Under the pieces are notes generated by a model. The model was not told where the DNA came from. It did not search any database and saw only the letters and a list, made by a program, of their open reading frames with translations. From Diphasiastrum complanatum (taxonomy: Eukaryota > Streptophyta > Lycopodiopsida > Lycopodiales > Lycopodiaceae), in NCBI GenBank assembly GCA_029204225.1, contig CM055107.1:45551071-45615070 (forward strand): a DNA stretch of 64,000 bases. The letters are read 5' to 3'. Position 1 is the stretch's first letter. Every line of letters starts with the position of its first letter. A program made the translations under genes and the position numbers. Positions 37,745 to 49,733 of the stretch are shown piece after piece.

Positions 37745-38410
37745 CCTGATCAGATGTTGAGCATAGCTCCTCGACTATGCTTAGTTTTTATTTTTTAGAT
37801 TTCACAAGTTTTTAAAATCTTAAAAAATTTCTATTATTTCTTAAAATTTAAATATAAAAAAATTTAGTTTTTTTTATTTTTTTAGTTTTTATAATTTTTT
37901 GACTTTTTAAAATTTCTAGTAATAATATTTTATTTATTTTAATAAAGTTGTCATCGTTGACAAAGTTGTCAACAAAGCATAGCTAAGTTCAACATTTATT
38001 TACTTAGCATAGAAATATTGAACATATAAACGCTTTGTTGACGTTGTCAACAAGAGAACGAAGGCCCATTCTAAGACCTATGATGAGCATAAGTCTTCTC
38101 TTTGGGCCTTAATTGCTCTTCTCGACAAAGTTGTTGACGAAGCATAGTTGTGTTCAACATTTCTGTGGTTTTTGACAAAGCAACGAATTCAAAAAAAAGC
38201 TAAAAAAAAGTTAAGAAACTTTAAAAATTCAAAAAAAAAACTTAAAGAATAAAAAAAAACTATAAAATTAAAAAAAAAATCTAAAAAGATAAAATCATAA
38301 ATTAAGAGATTTAAACATTTAAAAAAAAATTAATTTCAAAAATTCAAAAGAATTTAAAATAAAATAAAAAAATATAAAAATCATAAAATTCTAATATAAA
38401 TTCTCTTAAG
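37745..38410. repeat. Fold-back-like AT-rich block
   Basis: A T-rich arm (about 37790-37940) and an A-rich arm (about 38190-38400) are roughly complementary and flank a centre with repeated GACAAAGTTGTC, CAACAAAGCATAGC and TTCAACATTT units. A small perfect hairpin, GCATAG-8 nt-CTATGC, sits at about 37759. Low complexity exaggerates the match. Confidence 0.4.
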
Positions 38411-38698
38411 ATTTTAAATATTTAAAAATATTTACTATACTAAAGATAAAATTAAAACATTTTAAAAATAAAAAATAAAATATTAAAATCATAACAAAAT
38501 ATAAATAATTAAAAATTAAAACATGAGAGCAATTTGATAATTCACAAATATTGTAGAATGTGTTATATATAATTTTTTTGTAGATTGGGCTCAAGAAAAA
38601 ATAAGCAAACTTTAAAAGTTGCAAAAATGAAGTGGTGCAGTGATTTGAATGAAATTCAAATTGGAAGTCTTATTGCACTTCTAGCTTCAGAAAATAGC

Positions 38699-38825
38699 TA
38701 CTCATGATTAGGTGGTGGCTCCATCATATACAATATTAATTACTCAAGATCAAGCAATGGCTCCAAAAGATACAAACGTAGTTACTTATGATTAGGCTAT
38801 GGCTCCAACATATATAAATGTTGGA
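38699..38825 (+). repeat. Three degenerate tandem units of about 42 nt
   Basis: Each unit contains ACTCATGATTAGG-like, then TGGCTCC, then ATACAA/ATATAAA-like sequence. Units start near 38699, 38741 and 38784. Non-coding. Confidence 0.6.
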
Positions 38826-39340
38826 AGACCGACTAGTCTTGATCCAAATGATCTGGTTGAAAATTTTTGGTTGCATTGTAGAAATATTTATCAAAATTAT
38901 TTATGTGGACATTTTTACTTCTTTATATAATTGTGTTTATTTTAAAAAGGATTGTCTCTTGAAAATGATTTTTAAATATTTCTGTATTTCATATTAGTTT
39001 AATTAACATGTTTTTTTTATTTGGTATTTGTAACATTTTTTTAAATGTTAAAATATTAACATTAAACTGTGTGTAAGCTTTTAAAATTACATCAAAATCT
39101 TTTAAGATTGTGTCGTTCAGTCCAAATTTAAAATATTTGAAAAAAAACAAAGTCTTGTAAATAATTCATTAATTTTTAAATTTAAGATTCAAAATTTACA
39201 TGAATTATCAAAAAATTGTAAGGGCTTAAAAAAATGGGTCCTCCACCATTTCTCGTTTCAAAAGATTTCGTGTTGTATGCTACTGCACATCTAGTTGAAA
39301 GATGCCGCACATGTATTTTCCGAATGCACTTTTTATGTTG
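38826..39340. other. AT-rich stretch, nothing recognised
   Basis: No coding or repeat structure stands out. Confidence 0.4.
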
Positions 39341-39520
39341 TCAAAATTACTTTTTTTTGCACTTCGGGTGAGAAAATGATCTGTTTTTTGAATCATAATG
39401 GCACGAAAGAACTTTTGAGGCAGAAACATATTCGTGAAACTTATCCCAACATTTAAAAATATATATTATGTTACTGTTTGCATTTTTCTGGAATCTGCTG
39501 CATCTAGAAAAGAGTGAAAC

Positions 39521-39692
39521 CTCATAGTACAAGCCACAATCTGTCAAAGTCAATCTTCCAGGCCATACAATGTTTTTATTCCACTTTTGCACCGGCTGCC
39601 TTTTGCTTGCAACACAAATGATACTCTCCTCTGGAGCCAGCTTCAAGATTGCACCAGCTTCCTGCCGATATCGTTCACGTTCTTTAAGAATC
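39521..39692 (-). pseudogene. Single exon of a DUF639-type plant protein
   Basis: A CAG acceptor (minus) at 39693-39695 and a GT donor at 39519-39520 bound 172 nt reading ERERYRQEAGAILKLAPEES, then ICVASKRQPVQKW, then WPGRLTLTDCGLYYE. The W-P-G-R-L-T-L-T-x-x-G-x-Y-x-E motif is typical of plant DUF639 proteins, whose function is unknown. No stop or frameshift occurs. No other exon was found in the 1 kb or more on either side, so this is likely an exon carried or left behind by rearrangement. A real gene with very long introns is the alternative. Confidence 0.6.
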
Positions 39693-40250
39693 CTGAACAG
39701 TGACCAAACAAGGACTACCTTTATGTGAAGTTTTTATCATGCTGCATCTTGAAATCAGAAACAAGACCTCCACTAAGCTGATAACAAAACATATTGACAT
39801 ACAAATATGAATACCAAATTCTTAAATCATGATTTTCTAAAAAAGATGCATCAAGATGAGGGAAGATTCCATTTCTTCAGGAAGTAATAAGTCGGCACAA
39901 AACAAACTAATTCAATACAAAAACATGGCTTTAAATCAACATGAAGGTAAATTTGAGATTTTATGAGCAAAACGATTTGACATTGTCGATGTAAAATGGT
40001 ACCAACCAAGACTTATATCACATACTCAGAGGAGTCTCGCAAGGCATAGTCTTGTCATCATCTAGGCCAATAAACTAAGCCACAGGAAAAAAAAATAACA
40101 ACTTTCTTACTATTGCTTGAGTAAATACAAGATGTATCAATAAACACACCAAGAAAGTTTGTTTAAACTATATGTATATGAAAATTAAAAGTGTGAAGCG
40201 ATACCACAAAGAGGGGATTCTCATCATCAAAGGCCATGTTGACTTAATAG

Positions 40251-40253
<3 letters not shown>

Positions 40254-40295
<42 letters not shown>
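40254..40295 (+). repeat. (TA)n microsatellite, 42 nt
   Basis: About 21 uninterrupted TA units. Confidence 0.97.
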
Positions 40296-40299
<4 letters not shown>

Positions 40300-40558
40300 A
40301 ATTCTTGACAAATCAAAAGATGGCTAGTTACATGCCAAACATACTTATTGCCCTCACCACCAAATTTTCAATGCTCATGCTCGTGATATCTAACACCTCG
40401 ACGTTTTTCAATGCAGCACGTTATTAGCGTTCTTGCTCTTTTGGAATCCTGGAAGTCTGTCATAGGAGAGAAGCCTAGTCATTTAAACTAAATCAACTCA
40501 GAGGTGGAATTGAAGCATAGATCCAAAAATTGAGACAGGAATGACGAGTGCTTTAGTC

Positions 40559-40731
40559 CATCGAAGTGGGGTGTACGGGTAGAGTTGTTGACTGCCACCG
40601 AGAAGGTGCAACCTCGAATCCTGACTACTCTGTAGTGACATCTAAGGAGCTTAACTCCGTAAATGGCATTGCCAAGTTGTATATGTCGTATATAACGACC
40701 ACTCGTTGCTTAACATGTATGCAAAAAAAAA
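40559..40731 (+). mobile_element. tRNA-derived SINE with A tail
   Basis: About 173 nt. The pol III box A-like GTACGGGTAGAGTTG lies at 40573-40587 and the box B-like ACCTCGAATCC at 40611-40621; the body resembles the Au-type plant SINE layout (GACTGCCACCGAGAAGGTGC between boxes). It ends in A9 (40723-40731). It is flanked by target duplications TGCTTTAGTC (40549-40558) and TGCTTTAGCC (40732-40741), nine of ten matching. Confidence 0.85.
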
Positions 40732-40741
40732 TGCTTTAGCC

Positions 40742-41604
40742 AAGTACCCATGGATTGGCAAGGAGTTTGAACTTTGATATGGACCCCTCCTTCCCGATAA
40801 GGGAAATCACCTCTTCTGCCATTGGGCGTCCTTTTTTGTCAAAAGACTTCTGCATTTCTCTGTCTCTCTCTCTTTCTCTCACGAGGACTATGCGAGGAGG
40901 ACACAAGCACAAACAGCTCTCGCGAGCTTGATCAATGCAGATGAAGCTGCTGCAGCAGCAGCGCCTTGCAAAACATTATTTCTTTGGGAAAGAGGTGGTT
41001 GCTCTTCTTGTTCAAGAACAGATTCATGCGGCACGGATCCTGACAGCTGCGTGAGAGTTCTGTTTCTTTCTAGGACAAGTCGCTGCCATGGCATTTGCTT
41101 GAAGCCGATTGGTAAGCCGGCTTGCTCATTTTCGAATTGGGTTTTTTATTATACTGTCAATGTGGTAGATTGAACATAGCCGTACCTCAAGCTTAATTCT
41201 AAATCTACCCATAAACGTCTGGCCCAAGATTTTTAAAGCACAGAGAATGTATGACGACAGATTTTTTGTTGTATTGCCAGAATTTTGCGTACCACAGAGC
41301 GCCCAAATTTTTGTAGTCGCTGTTCTTTCATAACGGTCCATGAGAGGGTTATGTGAAATTGAGGATGTGCTATAAAGGTAGTAGCTTTTTTTATTACAGG
41401 TCAGGTCATGTTAGGTATGCTAAATGTATGCTTGTTTCTTTTTCTATGAAAATAAGTTTCAAATTATTCTCTGCTAACTTTGTGGGCAAATCATGCCTGT
41501 TTTCTTGTAACAGGCGAGGTTAGGGCTGAATGAGGGTTATGCCTATCATTTGAGGATTTTGGGACAAAAATAGCGATAAAGTGAGGTGTGTGAGAGAGAG
41601 AGAG
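40742..41604 (+). promoter_or_regulatory. Likely promoter and 5' leader of the GSA gene
   Basis: A CT-rich tract (CTGTCTCTCTCTCTTTCTCTC near 40859) precedes a GC-richer stretch. A donor-like GGTAAGCC at 41112 and an acceptor-like TTGTAACAG ending at 41513 could bound a 5'-UTR intron. The leader then runs GAGAGAGAGAG up to the ATG. No transcript evidence is available; boundaries are inferred. Confidence 0.3.
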
Positions 41605-43947
41605 ATGGCGGCAGCAGGAATGGGTGTATTGCCATGTGGCGCATTTGCTTCAGAATGTTCAGGTCTTAGAAGGCCTGATGCTGCACCAACACAGCAGCAA
41701 CAGCTCATGGGCAAAGCCCGGCCATCTTTGCGGGTGGGTGCAGCCACCATAAGAATGGCAGTATCTGTGGGGAAAAAGCCTTACGTCACCCAAAAATCAG
41801 AAGAAATTTTCACAGCTGCCAAGGTGAACCCAGTTCTGGAATCGCCATTTTATTTCCTGTAATCAACTATGTACATGGCGTTTAAATGAACTTATTCTGT
41901 GTAACTGTATCTGAAAATGAACAATCGTTCACCATAGGCTGACAAGGCTTGCACATTTGTTCTTGCCTTTACATGGTACTCAAAATTTGGTTAGATTGTG
42001 TTTGCTGGAGTACATAGTACAACCTGTGATTTACTGGGCATTTATGCTATACAGTTGAGAATGTCAAGAGCAGTGGTCATTAGTCCTAGTTTCCAGTACA
42101 GATTCTCTTTACCCTAGGCTGACTCTTGATGATGTTCTTTCTTGTCACAAAGTCATTGGTTTTGAGCTTACATTCACTCATTTTTCCTTTTTAAGGAGCA
42201 TAAAGAGCATTATGCCCATAGAGCAGCCAAGCCCATGGGCATTGCAGCATTAAGGACATTATGCCCATAGAAGTTCAGGGCTCCTCGTTTTTCTTTTTTT
42301 TTAACAGAGTGAGCCCCAAAGCTTTCCCTGTCCTTGATTGGTCCTTTTAATGGTTTGGTTCTGTCACTTTCAAACCATACTTGAAACGGGTTTTTCAGAT
42401 TAAATAAAGTTTTTCTAAACCCTAAACTGAATATTTCTAGAAGCATATACACTTACAAAGTTTGCAAATTTCCAGGAATTGATGCCTGGAGGCGTCAGCT
42501 CGCCTGTGCGAGCATTTAAATCAGTTGGAGGGCAGCCCATTGTATTTGATCGCGTGAAGGGCTCACATGCATGGGATGTTGATGGAAATGAGTATATTGA
42601 CTATGTTGGAACATGGGGCCCTGCCATTATTGGCCATGCAGATGATGAAGTGAGTTGTCAGATCTTCTTCTTTCACTTTCAGCTACAATGGTCATCTATT
42701 TTGCATTTTACTGTACTTATTACTAGAACCTTGTTCGTGATGCACTTGACTTCTCCAACAGAAACATGGATTAGATTTTCAATCAGTTTAAACATGATTA
42801 GATCTACTGATAGTCGTACAATTTCTTGGCATTCCAACGCTCAAAATAAATTCTTGATTGTAGTTGATATATATGTCAGGTAAATGCAGCTCTTGTGGAA
42901 GCTTTGAAAAAGGGCACTAGCTTTGGTGCTCCATGTGTTTTGGAAAACATCCTGGCAGAGTTGGTTATTGCAGCAGTTCCCAGCATAGAGATGGTCAGAT
43001 TTGTCAATTCTGGGACAGAAGCTTGTATGGGCATGCTTCGACTAGCCCGTGCTTACACTGGTAGAGAGAAGATGATTAAGTTTGAAGGCTGTTACCATGG
43101 ACATGCAGATCCATTCCTAGTAAAGGCTGGAAGTGGAGTAGCAACTCTGGGTCTTCCGGACTCTCCAGGGGTACCCAAATCAGCAACATCTGCTACTCTG
43201 ACTGCTTCATACAATGATCTTCAGGCTGTCACTGAGCTCTTTGAGCAGTACAAGGGCGAGATTGCGGCTGTTGTTTTGGAGCCTGTGGTCGGAAACTCGG
43301 GATTTATAGTTCCCAACCTTGAATTTTTGAAGGGTTTACGAGAATTGACTCAGGCTGAAGGTGCTCTGTTGATATTTGATGAAGTGATGACTGGGTTCAG
43401 AATAGCTTATGGTGGTGCACAGGAATATTTTGGTATCACACCAGATCTCACGACCTTGGGCAAAATTATTGGGGGAGGGCTTCCTGTAGGTGCCTATGGT
43501 GGAAGAAAGGAAATTATGCAGCTGGTTGCACCTGCTGGGCCAATGTATCAGGCAGGCACTTTGAGTGGTAACCCATTGGCCATGACTGCAGGAATATGCA
43601 CCCTTAGAAGGTTGCAAAAACCAGGTACTTACAGCTATCTAGATCAGATAACCAAAAATCTGACCAATGGACTTCTTCAGGCTGCAAAAGATGCTGGGCA
43701 TAAAGTCTGTGGAGGACACATAGGTGGCATGTTTGGTTTTTTCTTCACAGAGGGTCCTGTGAATAATTTTGATGATGCAAAGAGGAGTGATACTGCCAAG
43801 TTTGCTAGGTTTCACAGGGGAATGTTGGAGCGAGGAGTGTACTTCGCTCCTTCACAGTATGAAGCTGGATTCACAAGCCTAGCTCATACTTATGAGGATG
43901 TGGATTTTACAATAGCAGCAGCTAAGGAAGTTTTCAAAAGCATTTGA
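41605..43947 (+). CDS. GSA: Glutamate-1-semialdehyde 2,1-aminomutase, plastid
   Basis: Three exons join in frame: 41605-41823, 42476-42649, 42880-43947 (stop TGA), giving 486 residues; all introns are phase 0 and GT-AG. The first roughly 55 residues are Ala/Ser/Arg-rich, as in a chloroplast transit peptide. The enzyme converts glutamate-1-semialdehyde to 5-aminolevulinate in the stroma, feeding chlorophyll and heme. It is a class-III PLP aminotransferase-fold protein: [20 protein letters not shown] opens the mature protein, NSGTEACMG and YHGHAD are substrate/cofactor motifs, D298 lies in [11 protein letters not shown], and the Schiff-base lysine is K326 in [17 protein letters not shown]. Length matches plant GSA (about 470 residues). 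The start ATG 41605 was chosen because it follows the GA-rich leader and opens MAAAGMGV. No defect is seen. Confidence 0.97.
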
Positions 43948-44280
43948 GTGATCTTATTTCATTGCAGTTCAGGATGTTTCACCAGTATTAGTCATTTTTG
44001 TTAGTTATGCTGCTATTCTTGTACATCTTTATCATAAGAAAAATGCTGTCACTTGTTCTGACAAAATCTCAACATGGAACCAGTGCACTGATTAATCTTT
44101 GTACACTGAAGTTTTATCGTAGTTTGCTTTTTGTGGTCTGCTAAATTTAGATTGTATTCATAACAATGGGCAGCTTGCCTTGTAAGCTGTAAAGATTATG
44201 AATCACTAACAGATGTGCTTTAAAGTTTTCACGTGTAAGTAGAGGCCCTCATGCTTTTCGGAAATAAATCATTTGACCTG
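43948..44280 (+). terminator. GSA 3' UTR and possible polyadenylation signal
   Basis: T-rich sequence follows the stop, with AATAAA at 44263-44268. Plant poly(A) sites vary, so the exact end is uncertain. Confidence 0.4.
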
Positions 44281-46150
44281 GCACACAAAAGAAAGGCAAC
44301 ATTGCTGAAAATTTTGACATTCAGCTTTGCATTCAAATTCATCACATGTTAAAAATATAAGGCTATCTTTCTCTCATCTAATAAGCCCTTCATGATATTC
44401 CCAAGTTGTTTAGCTGGCTACCTAAATGAACTATTTCAGTGCATTGTCTCTAGGTTCTGCGTATTGTGGAGAGGTTTCGTGTGATCATACTTGTTGCATA
44501 ACCACGTCTTTGTAGCAAATCAGTAATGTGAGGTTCAGTTTCTATTTTGTTGTTGATGCATGCTTAGCATAACATGTCCTCTCTTTGCGTATTTCTCTAA
44601 AGATAATGAATCGTTAAATAAAGTTCACACATGTTACCTTAGGTTGTTACTGAGCATGAGGTGACCATTCAAGCTCACATTCACAGCTCTTATTTCCTCT
44701 TGTAGAAATTGGCATTAAAGGTAAATATAACCTCACATTTGCATTTTCATTGGCTTTAGTTAGAAATGTCAATGTTATTCAAATAGGGAGATAATTTGAC
44801 GTTCAGTAATCCTGTATTTATGGAAGTCACTGCACATTGAGAGAGAGAGAGAATGTGCAACGTTAAACAACAAGTCATTAGGGAATGTACAGCCTTATGG
44901 TGGAATCATAATGACATTATCCTAGATAATCCACAAAATTCCAAGATTTAAAGTTTTGTGAAACTGTGATTAAATCGTCTCAACAATTTTTCTAAGAATA
45001 CACAATTGGACTAGATGATGGTTCAATTATGATATTCTGACTGCATTTTATCATGCATGACCTGTTTGAATAGCACTTCGTCACTCTAAATTTATGTGCT
45101 TCCAACAATCACATGCATATGGTATCTTAAAAATAAAGACATGCTCTGATGTGTGTATTATGCTAATTCTCAGAGGTAACTCTCAAAACAGATCATCTTT
45201 AGGACGTCAATGGAAATTTGGGGCTTGACTTTGGAAATTGGAGTATATTAGTCAGTCCAAAAGACTTTACTAAAAGCCTTTGAGAAAAGCAATCATGACT
45301 TTTAAAACATATAACCATCTAATATAGGTGTGACTTCTTAGCATGAACTTTTTTTGTGTCTCTCTAAAATCCTTTTCTATCATGTACTTATATTATTGCC
45401 TTAATGTGAACATGTTCGATTTATAAATTGTAAATATTGAAATGGCTCACACTGACCTATGATGTTTTGTAAGAAAATGTAAATAGCAGGTTTTGGTTCA
45501 CTTGTTGACCCGCTTGTATTTGGTATGGGGTATTGGGTCTTGATTTAGAGGCTGCTAGATTGACCTCCTAAAAAGTAGGTTAGGTGATTGGTCAATGGAA
45601 CACACATCATATGCTTATGGGAACACTCCTACTCGCTTGCCTATGCGTCAAGTGTCAACTGTGCATGGAGTATGCCATGTGTCGATGATAGGACAAGTCA
45701 GGGTCAAGTGGGCACTTGAGGTAGGAGGGCGTGGGAGCTTAAGAGGTGGGAGCCTCTTGAGTATGCCTCATCTTTCTACTATGCAACAAGTGGTTGGGAG
45801 GAGACTTAGCAGCAGTGCTATTATGTGTTTATGCTAGGATCTTGATATGTACTTTTAGGAGAAATCGCTTAAGTGGATATTTGGTGCCTATGTTGGGTAT
45901 CAACCTTGGTTCACGTCACACTTGTTGGTGTCGTTTCCAAGGGAATAGTGCTTCCCTTGTGAAGTTAGTTTGCACACACAACACAATCTAACTACTCGCG
46001 CTCCTAGACTAACCACACCTAGTTAGCCACGCTACTTAATCACAAGCAAAAGAGTAAGATAGAATACAATGGATAGAGGTGCTTACATCCAACCCTCTCT
46101 CATCTCTCGGAAATCATAAACAATCAAGCAATCCAAAGACATGTTGACTA
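44281..46150. other. Intergenic stretch, no gene recognised
   Basis: AT-rich to about 45.5 kb, with a short (GA)n at 44840. 45590-46100 is richer in GC and has an open stretch (45595-45837) without a recognisable domain, perhaps retroelement debris. Confidence 0.45.
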
Positions 46151-46628
46151 ACTTCTTTCCCTTCAAATCATAGAATTGGTCTTCAACAAAGATTACATCT
46201 CTACTTTTTTTGTGTGACTAGATTGTAGAGTTTGTATGCTTTGTGATCAGAGGAATATCCTACAAAATCAACTTGATGGTAGTGATATCTAACTTTTTTC
46301 TTAATTCAACAAGGACTTGTTTCAAGCAATGCATCCAAAGACTCGAAAATGTTTAAGAAAGAGTTCGATCATGTCCAAACCTCATGAGGTCGAGCCTTGT
46401 TGTTGAGGGCTTTGGTGATGTATCAATTTTGTATGTAGGCTACAGTGGATACTGTTTATGCCCAAAAGTGTTTAGTCTAAGACATGGGCCAACATGCTCT
46501 TTGCACTCTCTATGAGAATTCGATTCTTCCTTTCAACAACTCCATTTGACTACGATGAGTAGCTTGCTGTAAATTGTTGAAGTATCCCATGTGCCTTGCA
46601 GAAATCCTTGCATTCATTGGATATAAAT
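46151..46628 (-). pseudogene. Copia integrase fragment
   Basis: Minus strand, from right to left: a QMELLKGRIEF-like piece (counterpart of SNGVAERKNxTL), then TKALNNKARPHEVWTGS-like, then a GYSSDHKAYKLYN-like C-terminal motif. It is broken at 46628 by the LTR inserted on the plus strand. Confidence 0.6.
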
Positions 46629-47116
46629 TGTTATGGCCATATTCAGTTAAGAACATGGAATTGTCCTAATATGGTAGACCGGCCCTCCAGTGTTCAAGAT
46701 TATTGGTCACGTCGAGATTTAATTCCACATCGAGGCCTGTTTGTGACTAATGACCTTGAGAGGACCCAGACACTCTAATTGAGACATATGGAGTAGTGCA
46801 TGTACATGTGACTGATATAGGCAAGAGGTATACATGAAGAGTTGTGACCTATTTATAGTTGACCTGCATGGGGATTGCATGGGTTCATGCATAGGATCCT
46901 ACTCTCTATATATTGAGGTAGTGATTATCTCGTCGACGACTTGGCCTAGGTTACCTGTTGAGCTCTTCTCCTCTTGCTATCACATGGCATGGCTTGGAGG
47001 CCAGATCCAAAAGGGTACTCCAAGAGGGATCTAGGATTGGTTGGGTGGTTTTGCTCCACAATCTCTCTTGTGTTTTCCTATCCTCATCTTAGGGGTTTTT
47101 CCTGGTGGTCTTTACA
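46629..47116 (+). mobile_element. Copia LTR, second copy of the 30.0-kb family (488 nt)
   Basis: Starts TGTTATGGCCATATTCAG, ends TTTACA, and is alignable over its length with 30010-30482. The primer site that follows the first copy (TTGGTATCAGAGCAC) is lost here: the sequence goes from TTTACA to ATGGCCGGCTAAGATG. Confidence 0.8.
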
Positions 47117-47770
47117 ATGGCCGGCTAAGATGCAGTTTTTGGATGGGATGGAGACTAGTTCTACATTAAATCGGAATTGGAACGCACTTGGATTCACATT
47201 CCGAATGGAGTGCTATTTTTTCAAGGAAAATTGAGTTTGGATTTACTAATTCATATGTGAAGCATGCTTTTCAAACTTGGTGGTAGAGTGCTCTTCTCCT
47301 TGTTTGATTTTTTTTAGAGATGTTGTGGATTAGTGTGGAATTCATTCTTATTTTTCCAAAACCTTGATAAAGTTTCCATTTGAAGTAGAATGATCTATTT
47401 GAATAGATCCACTTTCTTGTTTAAATTTGTTTTTTTTTTAGATGAATGATTTGCATGAGTCCATAATGTTTAGGACAGTCTTGATTTAGATTTAGTAGCA
47501 AGATGTTTGTTGATAGACTGACGAGGAATCAATTTATCCAGATGAATAAACTAGCTGTTCCTGGAAATCTTGAATTTATGGTTTGCATGTGAGGATTTAA
47601 GGCTTTTTAGACTAATTCTCTTGTGAAGCATGCAAACTGAAAACTGAAAACTGAAAACATTGATTGGATAACTATTGACTCTCTATGGAGTAGGAATATT
47701 CCCAATTAATTGAGTTAATTGGTATGTTTGGTTCTTCCTTTTGGGCTCGGTGGTGCACCGATAAGCTTAT
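47117..47770 (+). mobile_element. Leader of the second copia copy, shortened
   Basis: Aligns in blocks with 30496 to about 30900 and then with about 32395-32480 (GGCTCGGTGGTGCACCGAT against CAACTCGGTAGAACACCGAT), so about 1.5 kb of the longer leader is missing. No gag follows. Confidence 0.6.
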
Positions 47771-49128
47771 CTTAAATGATTTTGATCTTTAAGATAGGGC
47801 AAGCTAAAGCTTTTGAGATACTTGTTAAAGTGAATAAATGGAATAAAGGTCTTAATATTTGGTGGTAGCTCTATATTTGATAATTAAATAAGTGTTTTAA
47901 ATATCATAAAAGAGTACTCAGATCCAAATTTTATGGATTTTTCATTAGGTTCAGGCAACTTTAACGAAGTAATACTTAAGCTAGAGTAGTCAAAAGGGTA
48001 GTAACCTAGCATTTACTGGTGTCATAAACTTTTTTGATGCCTTCACTAATGAATTTTTTCAAGTAACTGAACAGGTTAAGGGAAGAAGAAAATGAGACAC
48101 CTAAGGCGCAAGGATGACCCCAACCCCCCAGTGGGTTGATGTGACAAGTAGGAGCAAGCCTCAACTTAGACACACACATTTGAAAGTTTCAAGACATTCA
48201 CATGTAGATTCATGTGAGGTCAAAGCTTGAGTTTAATAATAGGATCAATAGAAAAAGCTTCACCATGTATAAGCTAGTGATGTAGCATATCACTTTTTAC
48301 CACATATCAAAGTGTTTCTTTAATCGTGTTCAAAAGCCACTTTATACTATACACACCTTTAACATGTGAGGATAAGGGCCACCTCTCACAAGCCTCTAGG
48401 TTATGTGAAATTAACTACTTCCACTAGGGCATTAGGAATTAACCTACTAGAAACCCTAGATGGCATCTACACACGCCTTTAATCTTACACCAGCCATTAG
48501 GTTGAAAAGCATTAATTAACTCAAGTGATTATCAACCATCCAAATTATTAATCATCTGAACAAAAAGTTGGCCAAAAACATGTGATTGCATAAAAATGTG
48601 TGAATCTACTTCATTTAAGTTAGATAAATTTTGCCCAAGTTTAAAAATAAGACTTTATGATTTAGCTAAACCATAAAATTGGCTCATTAAATATAGTGAA
48701 CTAAAATAGGTGTGAATCTACTTAAAATTAAGTTAAAAATTTAACATCCTTACTTTTAAAAATAGATTCAAAGCTGAAAATTCAATGATACGTTCAAATA
48801 TGCTTGGGTTGGAAATAAACCTAAGGAATATTTTAGAGATTAATTGGAAGTGACCCTAATGGTTCCACATTTTATCCTTATCTTGTGAACCTAGAAGATA
48901 AATTGACGTTTTTTCATTGGGAAAACTCCATATTTGTGAAGGTAATGGATTTATGCACTTCATATATTCTTTAAGTAAACCTTGTTGTTTATCCTCTTAG
49001 TGGATTGGAGAATGCGAAAGGTAATTGTTGCACACTACTTAAATATGCTTTTCATCCTTTGTGTGAGGGACCTCTCATTTTTTTTTAAACACGGTAGAAT
49101 ACAATTCTTGAAAAGCTGATTGCTTGTG
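47771..49128. other. AT-rich stretch, nothing recognised
   Basis: No coding domain or repeat boundary was identified. Confidence 0.45.
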
Positions 49129-49133
49129 AGTAG

Positions 49134-49733
49134 TGTTGGGAGAGAGACGGGGAGAACACGAACAAGAAACGAACTCGAACAGAAAATGTTCGTGCACAGC
49201 GGAATGAACTATACGACTCTCTCCGTAAGCATGACTATGCCTATCAGAATGATAGAACGTTTTAGTGATAGAAATCACGGTCATTCTAGATTACGTAGGC
49301 AAACATTAATAATTTGTTGGGAGAGAGAGGGAGAGAATAAATGACGAACACGAACAAGAAACAAACTTGAACAAGAAGTGAACGAGAAACGAACTCGAAC
49401 AAAAAATGTTCGTGCGCAGCGGAATGAGCTATACGACTCTCTCCATAAGCATGACTATGCCTATCAGAATGACAAAACTTTTTTGTGATAGAAATCACAG
49501 GCATTCTAGATTACGTAGCCAAGCACTTTTGGCATTCTGTGAGATAGTGTTCCCTTTTCGTCTGTCACCTTAAACTATGTAGAAACACAGTGTCGCGATT
49601 CTTTCGCCTTTTCTTCGTCTGTGCGAATTTGCATGTGAATATGCAGACTGCGTGACAACATTAGTAAATATGCAGCATGAATGGAGGCAGATTAAAATGG
49701 GATTTAGGAAAGCTAGAGAGAATAAATCCAACA
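49134..49733 (-). repeat. 3' LTR of the copia element, rearranged (600 nt)
   Basis: Contains two copies of the LTR end (49134-49314 and from 49315), each starting TGTTGGGAGAGAGA. The second copy jumps from GTAGCCAA to GCACTTTTGGCATT, lacking about 680 nt present in the 5' LTR (53.49-54.17 kb). Confidence 0.85.

Noticed and set aside
40888-41173. Two overlapping open frames upstream of GSA with Ala runs
   Set aside because: Short and low complexity, without motifs; more likely promoter or leader.
42210-42452. Minus-strand open frame inside a GSA intron
   Set aside because: No domain; it sits in intron 1 of an intact plus-strand gene.
43336-43617. Minus-strand open frame opposite GSA exon 3
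   Set aside because: Shadow of the strongly conserved plus-strand coding exon.
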